Shown piece by piece: positions 40,137 through 48,642 of a stretch of 64,000 nt of DNA. Both the position numbers and the translations under genes were made by a program. The DNA is from a bacterium 0.1xD8-71 (GTDB taxonomy: Bacteria; Bacillota; Clostridia; Lachnospirales; Lachnospiraceae): assembly GCA_003612405.1 (NCBI GenBank), contig RAYR01000018.1:51418-115417 (forward strand). Direction: 5' to 3'. The notes beneath the pieces were generated by a model. That model saw nothing but the letters and a program-made list of their open reading frames with translations, searched no databases and was not told the origin of the DNA. Numbering within the stretch: the stretch's first letter is position 1; each line of letters opens with the position of its first letter.

Positions 40137-41186
40137 ATGGATGAAAACAGAATGGCCAAAGTGGAACGACTGAAACTGGAATCCGCGGAGTTAATGCGGC
40201 AGATCCGGGCGGAAGATGATATCCAGAAAAAACAGAAATTGATTGCAAAGCGCGATTCCGTACAGAGAAAGGTAACGGCAATCAGTAATAACAGGAGGAT
40301 CAGCAGAGAGACCAAAAGAGATATTGTGGCCTATTCTTTTATAGCGCCTAACTTTATCGGGTTTGCCGTATTTACGCTGATTCCGATTGTGTTTGCTTTT
40401 CTGCTGGCTTTTATGGACTGGGATGGGAGCAATGCGGTAACTTTTGCAGGTCTTTCTAATTTCAAAAGGCTGCCGGGAGATACATTCTTTAAGGCGGCTC
40501 TTAAGAATACGATTCTGTATGTATTGGGTACGGTTCCCCTTACCATGATTGCCTCCCTGGCGTTAGCCATTGTGCTGAACCAGAAAATCCGGGCAAGAGG
40601 ATTTTTCCGGACCGTAGCCTTCTTTCCTTATGTGGCTTCTCTGGTGGCGATCACGGCAGTGTGGAGTATGATTTTCCATCCCTCCAAAGGACCGGTGAAT
40701 TACATATTGCTGACCGTGTTTGGTGTGCCTCAGAATCAACTTCCCAAATGGTTCAGCGGAAGCCTTGTGCTGGTCACATTGATTTTGTTCAGTGTATGGA
40801 AATACATGGGATATTATATGGTCATCTATCTGGTGGGTCTACAGGGAATCTCCGGCGAATTGTATGAGGCCGGAAGCCTGGACGGTGCCAATACCTGGCA
40901 GAAATTCTGTTATATTACCTGGCCGCAGCTGCGTTCCACTACTTTTTTTGTGGTGGTTATGCTGACCATTAACTGTTTTAAGGTTTATGATATTGCCGTT
41001 ATGCTGGCCGGAGGCGGTGATGGCAAGCTGAGTACTTCGGCAACGGTTCTTGTCTATTATATTTATCAAAATGCGTTTAACTATTGGGATCTGGGTTATT
41101 CCAGCGCTATCGCTATGGTGCTGTTTGTGATGGTACTCATAGTTACACTGATTCAATTCCGATATGAGAAGAAGTTAGAAGCGTAA
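40137..41186 (+). CDS. ABC sugar permease, MalF/UgpA type
   Basis: Integral membrane protein of 349 residues with six hydrophobic helices after a charged N-terminal extension of about 55 residues that contains a coiled-coil-like stretch. The EAA loop for the ATPase is visible as ELYEAGSLDGANTWQKFCYITWPQL. It pairs with the next gene to form the membrane channel of the importer. Confidence 0.93.
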   Translation: MDENRMAKVERLKLESAELMRQIRAEDDIQKKQKLIAKRDSVQRKVTAISNNRRISRETKRDIVAYSFIAPNFIGFAVFTLIPIVFAFLLAFMDWDGSNAVTFAGLSNFKRLPGDTFFKAALKNTILYVLGTVPLTMIASLALAIVLNQKIRARGFFRTVAFFPYVASLVAITAVWSMIFHPSKGPVNYILLTVFGVPQNQLPKWFSGSLVLVTLILFSVWKYMGYYMVIYLVGLQGISGELYEAGSLDGANTWQKFCYITWPQLRSTTFFVVVMLTINCFKVYDIAVMLAGGGDGKLSTSATVLVYYIYQNAFNYWDLGYSSAIAMVLFVMVLIVTLIQFRYEKKLEA

Positions 41187-41209
41187 AAAGACGGGAAGGA
41201 GGAACCGAA

Positions 41210-42085
41210 ATGAGCAGTGTAAACGGTAATACAGAAACGACAAAATACAGATCCAAAAGAAAAAATCAGATTATCGGAAAGGTATTGATCTATGTGATCC
41301 TGCTATTCATCACAGCATGTATGATTGTGCCTTTTCTGTGGATGCTGTCGGCATCTATTAAGTCTAACCGGGAAGTATTTTTGATGGATCCTTTTGTATG
41401 GATCCCGGATCAGCCCAAGTGGGACAATTATATTAAAATATGGACCAAAATACCACTGTTAAAGTTTGTGCAGAACACAGTATTTCTCACAATCGTAGTG
41501 ACCATACTACAGCTTCTCACATCAAGCTTTGCAGCTTACTCTTTTGCAAAACTGGAGTTCAAGCATAAGAATACCTTGTTTCTTGCTTACATAGCAACCA
41601 TTGCCATGCCCTGGCAGGTTTATATGGTGCCGCAGTTTATCATGATGAGAGGCATGGGACTGAATGATAAGCTTCTGGCGATGATATGTTTACAGGCGTT
41701 TTCCGCGTTTGGTGTATTCCTGATGAAGCAGTTCTATGAAGGAATCCCTAATGATCTGTGCGAGGCGGCGAGAATTGACGGCATGAGCGAATATAAAATA
41801 TATGCCAAAATCATGCTCCCATTATCAAAACCGGCCTTGTCTACATTAACAATTTTTACGTTTGTCAACACCTGGAATGATTATCTGGGTCCTTTGATCT
41901 ATTTAAAGACGGAGACAAAGAAGACAATCCAGCTTGGACTGAAGATGTTTATTGGACAATATTCGGCAGAGTATGGTCTGATCATGGCAGGTTCCGTAGT
42001 ATCTTTGATTCCTGTGATCATCGTATTCTTGTGTCTGCAAAAATATTTTGTGGAAGGTGTGGCGTCTACGGGATTGAAAGGCTGA
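41210..42085 (+). CDS. ABC sugar permease, MalG/AraQ type
   Basis: Second permease of 291 residues with six helices. EAA loop: LCEAARIDGMSEYKIYAKIMLPLSKPAL; the C-terminus is the usual LCLQKYFVEGVASTGLKG. AAGGAGGA precedes the ATG. It lies 23 bases after the first permease. Confidence 0.93.
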   Translation: MSSVNGNTETTKYRSKRKNQIIGKVLIYVILLFITACMIVPFLWMLSASIKSNREVFLMDPFVWIPDQPKWDNYIKIWTKIPLLKFVQNTVFLTIVVTILQLLTSSFAAYSFAKLEFKHKNTLFLAYIATIAMPWQVYMVPQFIMMRGMGLNDKLLAMICLQAFSAFGVFLMKQFYEGIPNDLCEAARIDGMSEYKIYAKIMLPLSKPALSTLTIFTFVNTWNDYLGPLIYLKTETKKTIQLGLKMFIGQYSAEYGLIMAGSVVSLIPVIIVFLCLQKYFVEGVASTGLKG

Positions 42086-42129
42086 GTAAGAAACGCTGGG
42101 GATGAAGCGTTTTGGATGGGAGAGGGCAT

Positions 42130-43311
42130 ATGTTGTTTGAGAATATGCCGGCAATTACCGGCGAAGAGGTGGAGAACGCCCTGCGTTTTGGGGCAGAGCA
42201 GGTGGTAAGAAATCTGACTGATTTTACCTATAAATTTCAGAAGGCTTACAGTGAGGGCGGATTTTACCGACCCATTGATAATAATTACTGGACAACGGGA
42301 TTCTGGACAGGAGAAATCTGGCTGTCTTATGAGTATATGAAAGGGAAGGATAACCCGTTGGCAGAGCAGCTGCGCAAGGCCGGAGAAATTCAGATAGACA
42401 GTTTTCTGGAACGAATTGAGCAGAAGATTGAAGTGGATCATCATGATATGGGGTTTCTCTATTCTCCCTCCTGTGTGGCCGGTTATAAGCTGATCGGCAG
42501 CACAAAGGGCAGAGAGGCGGCAATCAGGGCGGCGGATCAGTTAATTACCAGGTATCATCCGGTGGGAGAATTTATTCAGGCATGGGGTCCCATGGATGCG
42601 CCTGAAAATTACAGACTGATCATTGACTGTCTGTTGAATCTTCCCCTCTTGTACTGGGCGTCGGAGGAGACCGGGGATACAAAGTATAGAGATATCGCAG
42701 AGAAACATATTCATACGGCCATTGCAAATGTCATCAGGGAGGACTATTCTACCTGGCATACCTTCTTTTTTGATATGAAAACAGGGGCGCCTGACCATGG
42801 AGCTACCTGTCAGGGGTATCGGGACGGTTCTGCCTGGGCGAGAGGGCAGGCGTGGGGTATCTATGGCTGTGCCCTGGCTTATAAGTACACAAAGAGAAAA
42901 GAGTATATTGATATCTTCAAACATGTATCTCAGTATTATCTGGAGCATCTGCCCAAGGACATGGTACCCTTCTGGGATCTGGAGTTCACGGATGGGGATG
43001 ACCAGCCCAGGGATTCTTCTTCGGCATCCATTGCGGCCTGCGGTATGCTGGAGATGATTAAATCCATGGGAGAAGAGGATGCGGCGGTCTATCGAAGATA
43101 TGCGAAACAGATGATGAAGTCTCTCTATGATACCTATGCAGTCAAAGATGCTGACCTGTCTAATGGACTGGTCCTGCACAGCACTTATTCTAACCATTCT
43201 CCCTATAATACCTGTAATCATTATGGGGTGGATGAGTGCAATTCCTGGGGAGATTATTTCTATATGGAAGCGCTGACAAGGCTGCATAAAGACTGGAAAT
43301 TATACTGGTAA
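42130..43311 (+). CDS. Unsaturated glucuronyl hydrolase (GH88)
   Basis: Glycoside hydrolase family 88 enzyme of 393 residues that removes the 4,5-unsaturated uronic acid left at the non-reducing end by polysaccharide lyases. The two catalytic aspartates match Asp106 (HHDMGFLYSPS) and Asp166 (RLIIDCLLNLPLLYW); DGSAWARGQAWGIYG and the C-terminal NHYGVDECNSWGDYFYMEAL are typical. It has no signal peptide, so it works in the cytoplasm on imported oligosaccharides. GGGAGAGGG precedes the ATG at 42130. Its product enters the KduI/KduD pathway encoded downstream. Confidence 0.93.
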   Translation: MLFENMPAITGEEVENALRFGAEQVVRNLTDFTYKFQKAYSEGGFYRPIDNNYWTTGFWTGEIWLSYEYMKGKDNPLAEQLRKAGEIQIDSFLERIEQKIEVDHHDMGFLYSPSCVAGYKLIGSTKGREAAIRAADQLITRYHPVGEFIQAWGPMDAPENYRLIIDCLLNLPLLYWASEETGDTKYRDIAEKHIHTAIANVIREDYSTWHTFFFDMKTGAPDHGATCQGYRDGSAWARGQAWGIYGCALAYKYTKRKEYIDIFKHVSQYYLEHLPKDMVPFWDLEFTDGDDQPRDSSSASIAACGMLEMIKSMGEEDAAVYRRYAKQMMKSLYDTYAVKDADLSNGLVLHSTYSNHSPYNTCNHYGVDECNSWGDYFYMEALTRLHKDWKLYW

Positions 43312-43348
43312 TACATTAGAAAAAAAGAAACAAAACGGAGACAGTAAG

Positions 43349-45073
43349 ATGATAAAAGAATGGGAAGGAAAGCTGAACAGCAAAGAGGACTTCAGAAAAT
43401 TACTTCTGGAGATTCTGCGCCCTCTGCTTCCCTATTACAGTGAAGAGAAGGCAGAACTGATTCTGGGCGTCACAGCAACGAATTATGACCAGAAAGCCAT
43501 TCGTCTGGAGGCTTTTTCCAGGCCGCTTTGGGGTCTGGTACCGCTGTGGGCGGGCGGCGGGTCTGCGCCGGAATTTGAACAGATATACAGGGAGGGCCTT
43601 GCGGCCGGCACTAAAGTGGGCAGTAAGGAATATTGGGGCGGTTTTCATGCCTTTGACCAGCGCTTCGTAGAGATGGCGGCCATATCTTACGGCATGATTC
43701 TTGCGCCGGATAAATTGTGGGAGCCGTTAGGTGATACCCAAAGAGACGATGTGGCATCCTGGCTTTACGGGATTAATCAGTATGAGCTGCCGGTCTGCAA
43801 CTGGATATTGTTTGCGGTATTGGTTAATCTGGCGCTGAAAAAGCTTGGCAGGAAATACGATGCCGATAAACTGGAGCAGTATTTACAGGGGGTAGAGACC
43901 TTTTACCTGGGAGATGGATGGTATCAGGACGGTGATTCCGGGCAGAAAGATTACTATGTTTCTTTTGCCATTCATTTCTATAGCCTGTTCTATGTAAAGG
44001 TGATGGAGAAGGAAGATCCGGAGCGGTGCGCACGATACCGGGAACGGGCAAAAGACTTTGCCAGACAGTTTATATACTGGTTTGATGATTCCGGGGCAGC
44101 CCTTCCTTTTGGGAGATCCCTTACCTATCGTTTTTCATAGGTGAGTTTCTTCTCGGCCTGCCTGATGGCGGGCGTGGAACCATTTTCTGTGGGTGTGATG
44201 AAGGGCTTGATTGTCCGTCATCTGTGTAATTGGATGAAAAAGCCTATTTTCGACAGGGATGATATCCTGACGATAGGATATGGCTATCCTAACCTGATTA
44301 TGGGAGAGAACTATAATGGCCCGGGTTCGCCTTACTGGGCGCTCAAGACGTTTGCCATTCTGATGCTGCCGGATGATCATGCTTTCTGGAAGGCATCACC
44401 GGAACCCATACCGCCGCTTAGAGAACAGATTGCCCTGCCTTATGCAGATATGCTGATCAGGCGCTATCCGGGGCATACGACGGCTTTCGTGCCTGGGCGT
44501 TACAGCCCTTATGGGCACGGGCAGACACCGGCTAAATACGGGAAATTTGCCTATGATACCGGGTTCGCGTTCAGCGTAGCCAAGTCCACCTGTGAGATTG
44601 CGGAGGCGGCTACAGACAGTATGCTGGCTTTTGTGACGGGCGGTTATGTGTACCCGAGAAGAATCTGCAAGAGCTTTTATGTGACAGATACGGGGATTGT
44701 ATCGGAATGGATTCCCTGTGAAGGGATTCATGTGACGACTGTGATTACACCCACACGGGAAGGACATATACGCAGGCATCTGGTCATAAGCGACAAAGAA
44801 TGTATTGCTTATGACAGCGGGTTTGCCGTGGAGATAGATGTGGAGAAAGAAGTACAGCAGGCGGGAGAGGATACGGCGCTTCTTGCCAATTATTACAGCA
44901 GCTGTCTCGTCAGGCGTCTGCGGGGAGAGGGAGCCGGGGAGATTATTCCCACAGCCTGCAACACCAACTTACTTCATGCGATGACCAGGATTCCTGCCAT
45001 AAAGTATCAGATTAAGAAGGGCAGGAACGAAATAGAAACGGAGATTAAGGCGCAGTATGGCAAAGCTTTTTAG
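43349..45073 (+). pseudogene. DUF2264 gene interrupted by a stop codon
   Basis: One continuous frame of 574 codons broken by a TAG at 44138-44140. The first part (263 residues) ends LPFGRSLTYRFS; the second resumes at once with VSFFSACLMAGVEPFSVGVMKGL. DUF2264 proteins run through this point, where a Gln is likely, so CAG to TAG explains it. A GTG follows the stop directly, but no ribosome site. DUF2264 proteins are found with uronide-degradation genes and lack a firm function. GGAG precedes the ATG, and the end overlaps the next gene by 17 bases. Confidence 0.82.
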
Positions 45074-45680
45074 TTATGATAATCCTGTATGGAGATTGAT
45101 GGGAAGGGTGGCGGATGTGTTCCTGCTCTCTGTATTATGGGCGGTGTGCAGTCTGCCGGTCATCACAATAGGGGCATCCACATCAGCGCTCTATTATGTG
45201 GCATTAAAGATGGCGCGCAGTCATGAGGGGTATCTGGTCAGGTCTTATCTGAAGGCTTTCCGGGAGAATCTGGGGCAGGCTACGGTCCTGTGGATGATGC
45301 TGTTGGCAGTGGGACTCTTTTTGGGTGCGGATATGTACTGGGTATATGGAATGGAAACAGGTGCGGCTGGTATGCTGTTCTGGGTGCTTTTTGTGCTGAC
45401 AGTTGTCTATCTGTTTGTGGCAGTCATGGTATTTCCTTTGGAGGCCAGAGTGCAGGCAGGAACAGGAAAGATATTTTTTCTGGCATTTATGATTGGCATG
45501 AAGAACTTTTCCTGGGTGCTTCTCATGCTGGTGACGGCGGTATGCATCGCAGCCCTGGGTGTGCTTGTGTTCTGGCCGATTCTGTTTGTGGCAGTGGGAG
45601 CCATAGCGTATATTCATGCCTTTATATTGGAGTGGGTTATATTTCCGAAATATGGATTCAGTGAGAAGAAGGAGGAGTAA
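45057..45680 (+). CDS. DUF624 (YesL-like) membrane protein
   Basis: Integral membrane protein of 207 residues with about five helices. The N-terminus (MAKLFSYDNPVWRLMGRVADVFLLSVLWAVCSLPVITIGAS) is characteristic of the DUF624/YesL family, which commonly accompanies sugar ABC importers and YesM/YesN regulators. The molecular role is not known. It overlaps the DUF2264 frame and is followed immediately by the next ATG. Confidence 0.88.
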   Translation: MAKLFSYDNPVWRLMGRVADVFLLSVLWAVCSLPVITIGASTSALYYVALKMARSHEGYLVRSYLKAFRENLGQATVLWMMLLAVGLFLGADMYWVYGMETGAAGMLFWVLFVLTVVYLFVAVMVFPLEARVQAGTGKIFFLAFMIGMKNFSWVLLMLVTAVCIAALGVLVFWPILFVAVGAIAYIHAFILEWVIFPKYGFSEKKEE

Positions 45681-46478
45681 ATGGCGGCTTTTACATTGCA
45701 GATATTGGATAAAGATAATAAAATTCTCTGTGAAGACAGCGGAGAAGATTATGCAGGGATTGTATATCAGCAAAGCTATCGGGAAGGGGATAAAATCCGC
45801 ATAGAGACGCCGCAGCAGAATCTGTATGTGATCTGGCAGGTGGATGACGGACTTGGGCCGGCGTTTTGCTATCTTACCAGGGAAAGTGTCAGCTATGAGA
45901 TACCCTTTGGTGAAAAAAAGATACCCTATTCGCCTAAAGCCTTCTCCGGAGACCGGCATTACCTGTACATAAGGACAGCCAGGGAAGAAGAGATAGCAGG
46001 ATACAGGAATCTGGCTCTTAATGTCAATGATCAGCATGAAGATACGGGCTGTTTTCCCCATGCATGGGCGAATGTGGAGACCAGGGGAGAATCTGTTTTT
46101 GCGGCACGTAATGCCATAGACGGAATCTGTGAGAACAGGGGACATGGTGAGTGGCCTTATGCATCCTGGGGCATTAACATGCAGGATGATGCCAGGATAC
46201 AGGTGGATTTGGGAAGAGAAGTGGAAGTAGATAGGATTCTTCTCTATACCCGGGCGGACTTCCCGCATGATAACTGGTGGAGGCAGGTAAAGCTGTCTTT
46301 TTCGGATGGCTCTGAGATTGTCTGGGATCTGGAGAAAAGTACTGCGGCACATGAGATTAGCTTTGAGAAGAAGCGGATTACCTGGGTGTGTCTGCATGAT
46401 CTGATCAAAGCAGATGATCCTTCTCCATTTCCGGCCTTGAGTCAGATGGAGATATATGGTTATAATGTAGATAGATGA
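45681..46478 (+). CDS. Discoidin-like carbohydrate-binding protein
   Basis: Protein of 265 residues without a signal peptide. The C-terminal about 150 residues look like a galactose-binding (F5/8 type C) fold, with NAIDGICENRGHGEWPYASWGINMQDDARIQVDLGREVEVDRILLYTRADF and the late LSQMEIYG strand. The N-terminal about 110 residues are beta-rich and unassigned. As a cytoplasmic protein in an uronide operon it may bind oligosaccharides or support another enzyme; no catalytic residues are recognised. GGAGGAG precedes the ATG, which directly follows the previous stop. Confidence 0.7.
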   Translation: MAAFTLQILDKDNKILCEDSGEDYAGIVYQQSYREGDKIRIETPQQNLYVIWQVDDGLGPAFCYLTRESVSYEIPFGEKKIPYSPKAFSGDRHYLYIRTAREEEIAGYRNLALNVNDQHEDTGCFPHAWANVETRGESVFAARNAIDGICENRGHGEWPYASWGINMQDDARIQVDLGREVEVDRILLYTRADFPHDNWWRQVKLSFSDGSEIVWDLEKSTAAHEISFEKKRITWVCLHDLIKADDPSPFPALSQMEIYGYNVDR

Positions 46479-46511
46479 TAATAAAATTTCAGGAGAGGAA
46501 GGGATTATATT

Positions 46512-47375
46512 ATGGAACTTAGAACGGCGGCTTCACCGAAGGATGTAAAGTACTATACCACACAGCGGTTGCGGGAGGAATTTCTGATTCAGAATCTGTT
46601 TGTAGCGGATGAGATCAAGCTGGTGTACAGCCATATCGACCGCATTATCACAGGCGCGGCAACGCCAGTGTCCAAGACATTGGAACTGACGGCGGGAGAT
46701 GAACTGCGCGCGGAATACTTTTTACAGAGACGGGAGATGGGCGTGATCAATGTCGGCGGTACCGGGGTGATCACCATTGACGGAAAGCAGTATGAACTTG
46801 CCTACAAAGACGGCATGTACATAGGTATGGGGGCGCGGGACATTTCCTTTAGCAGTAAGGACAGTTCTGCACCTGCGAAATTTTATTTAAACAGTGCGCC
46901 TGCGCATAAGGCATATCCCACGGTACTGATCAAACCGGAAGGCGAACCGGGAGAGGGTATTGTGATTGTCAAAGACGAGAATAAAGTTGAACTGGGATCT
47001 CTGGAGGAGTCCAACCACAGAGTTATCTGCAAGTATATCCTGCCCGGACAGGTGGAGAGCTGTCAGCTTGTGATGGGTATGACGAAGCTTGCACCGGGCA
47101 GCGTGTGGAATACAATGCCCTGCCATACCCATGACAGACGGATGGAAGTCTACCTTTATTTTGAGATGCCGGAAGATGCTTTTGTGATGCATTACATGGG
47201 AGAACCGGATGAGACAAGACATATTATCATGAGAAATGAAGAAGCGGTTATTTCACCTAGTTGGTCTATTCATGCGGGAAGCGGTTCCCAGGCTTATACT
47301 TTTATCTGGGGTATGGTGGGTGAAAATCAGGCCTTTGATGATATGGACGCAGTAGCGATGAAGGATTTAAGATAA
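46512..47375 (+). CDS. kduI: 5-keto-4-deoxyuronate isomerase
   Basis: Zinc-dependent isomerase of 287 residues that converts 5-keto-4-deoxyuronate to 2,5-diketo-3-deoxygluconate. The metal ligands are His205, His207, Glu212 and His254 (MPCHTHDRRMEVYLYF and WSIHAG), at the same spacing as in E. coli KduI. It acts on the unsaturated uronate freed by GH88. GGAGAGGAAGG lies upstream, though a little far from the ATG. It lies 39 bases before kduD. Confidence 0.96.
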   Translation: MELRTAASPKDVKYYTTQRLREEFLIQNLFVADEIKLVYSHIDRIITGAATPVSKTLELTAGDELRAEYFLQRREMGVINVGGTGVITIDGKQYELAYKDGMYIGMGARDISFSSKDSSAPAKFYLNSAPAHKAYPTVLIKPEGEPGEGIVIVKDENKVELGSLEESNHRVICKYILPGQVESCQLVMGMTKLAPGSVWNTMPCHTHDRRMEVYLYFEMPEDAFVMHYMGEPDETRHIIMRNEEAVISPSWSIHAGSGSQAYTFIWGMVGENQAFDDMDAVAMKDLR

Positions 47376-47414
47376 CTGGTTTATGATAATGGTATGGAAT
47401 GGAGAGAAAACGAT

Positions 47415-48221
47415 ATGAGCGATTTTATAAAGAAATTTTCATTAGAAGGAAAGATTGCGCTGGTGACAGGCGCTTCCTATGGCATTGGATTTGCCATTGC
47501 AAGTGCCTATGCAGAGGCTGGGGCGACTATTGTATTTAATGATATCAAACAGGAATTGGTGGACAAGGGTCTGGCAGCCTATGAGGAAAAGGGAATTAAA
47601 GCGCACGGATATGTGTGTGATGTGACCAATGAGGAGCAGGTGCAGGCACTGGTAGCGCAGATTGAGAAAGAAGTGGGCACTATTGATATCCTGGTCAACA
47701 ATGCGGGCATCATCAAGCGGATTCCCATGTGTGAGATGACAGCCCATGAGTTCAGACAGGTGATCGATGTAGACTTAAATGCGCCTTTTATCGTATCAAA
47801 GGCAGTAATTCCGGGGATGATCAAGAAAGGACATGGTAAGATTATCAATATCTGTTCCATGATGAGTGAACTGGGACGCGAGACGGTATCCGCTTATGCG
47901 GCAGCCAAGGGCGGTTTGAAAATGCTGACCAGGAATATTGCATCTGAGTATGGTGAATTCAACATTCAGTGTAATGGTATCGGACCTGGCTATATTGCCA
48001 CACCGCAGACGGCGCCTCTCAGGGAAATACAGCCCGATGGCAGCAGGCATCCGTTTGATCAGTTTATCATTGCCAAGACACCGGCAGCCCGCTGGGGTGT
48101 GACGGAAGATCTCCAGGGCCCGGCAGTATTTCTGGCATCTGAGGCATCTGATTTTGTAAATGGACATGTATTGTATGTGGATGGCGGTATCCTTGCCTAT
48201 ATCGGTAAACAGCCGCAGTAA
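47415..48221 (+). CDS. kduD: 2-keto-3-deoxygluconate 5-dehydrogenase-like SDR
   Basis: Short-chain dehydrogenase of 268 residues, NAD(P)-binding TGASYGIG (18-25), NNAG (95-98), catalytic Ser148, Tyr161 and Lys165 (SAYAAAKGG), and an extended substrate loop PQTAPLREIQPDGSRHPFDQ. With KduI next to it, the reaction is the reduction of 2,5-diketo-3-deoxygluconate to 2-keto-3-deoxygluconate; a gluconate 5-dehydrogenase role is the close alternative. The ATG at 47415 is chosen because GGAGAG lies eight bases upstream. KdgK and KdgA for the next steps are not in the window. Confidence 0.9.
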   Translation: MSDFIKKFSLEGKIALVTGASYGIGFAIASAYAEAGATIVFNDIKQELVDKGLAAYEEKGIKAHGYVCDVTNEEQVQALVAQIEKEVGTIDILVNNAGIIKRIPMCEMTAHEFRQVIDVDLNAPFIVSKAVIPGMIKKGHGKIINICSMMSELGRETVSAYAAAKGGLKMLTRNIASEYGEFNIQCNGIGPGYIATPQTAPLREIQPDGSRHPFDQFIIAKTPAARWGVTEDLQGPAVFLASEASDFVNGHVLYVDGGILAYIGKQPQ

Positions 48222-48229
48222 TCCGCAGG

Positions 48230-48613
48230 CTAATCCCAATGGCCCACTTCATCGGCTGTCAACGCCTGATTGCCGCAGACCGGACAGGTCATATCTGTGA
48301 TATCTTCCGGAAGAGGCGTCTGTGGTTGATTGCCGCATGCCGGGCAGATTCCTGTATAGATTTCATCATTCTCAATGCTCCTTAAGACAGGCACACTCAC
48401 TGGTTTGTGACAAAAGCTACAGGAAGCTATCTGATACCGGAAGTCATATAACGGAATGGGGTTTTGGGTAAGGAGCTTCATGACCCGTGCCTGTTCCTCT
48501 GTCTGAAAAGCGGCAATGATGTTTTCTTTTCTGCCATGCTGTAGTCCGCATCCGGTCATACATTCCCATTCTGCGCGGCAGGCATTGCAGTGTATTTTCA
48601 TGATTTCACCCAT
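48230..48613 (-). CDS. Zinc-ribbon protein
   Basis: Small protein of 127 residues with three CxxC-type pairs: CNACRAEWEC near the N-terminus, CSFC in the middle, and CPACGN followed by CPVCGN at the end, enough for two zinc ribbons. No other domain is recognised. It follows the proteolytic flagellin gene by 29 bases on the same strand and could be co-transcribed. The ATG at 48613 follows GAGGAG at about 10 bases; ATG at 48601 is an alternative. It converges on kduD. Confidence 0.7.
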   Translation of the reverse strand: MGEIMKIHCNACRAEWECMTGCGLQHGRKENIIAAFQTEEQARVMKLLTQNPIPLYDFRYQIASCSFCHKPVSVPVLRSIENDEIYTGICPACGNQPQTPLPEDITDMTCPVCGNQALTADEVGHWD

Positions 48614-48642
48614 TCGGGACAACTCCTCTCAATATGGTATCA

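Noticed and set aside
42541..43287. Open frame of 248 codons opposite the GH88 gene
   Set aside because: GH88 is intact with both catalytic aspartates on the other strand; the opposite frame has no family features.
33450..44140. Stop-codon recoding (TAA/TAG read as Gln) as the reason for the two split genes
   Set aside because: TAA and TAG end many intact genes in the same window, such as atpC and glgC (whose TAG overlaps the glgD start), at the expected family lengths.
45204..46397. Long open frame of 397 codons on the minus strand
   Set aside because: It lies opposite the DUF624 and discoidin-like genes, has no ribosome site, and its composition (many His, Cys, Pro, Arg) is typical of a frame mirrored from real genes.
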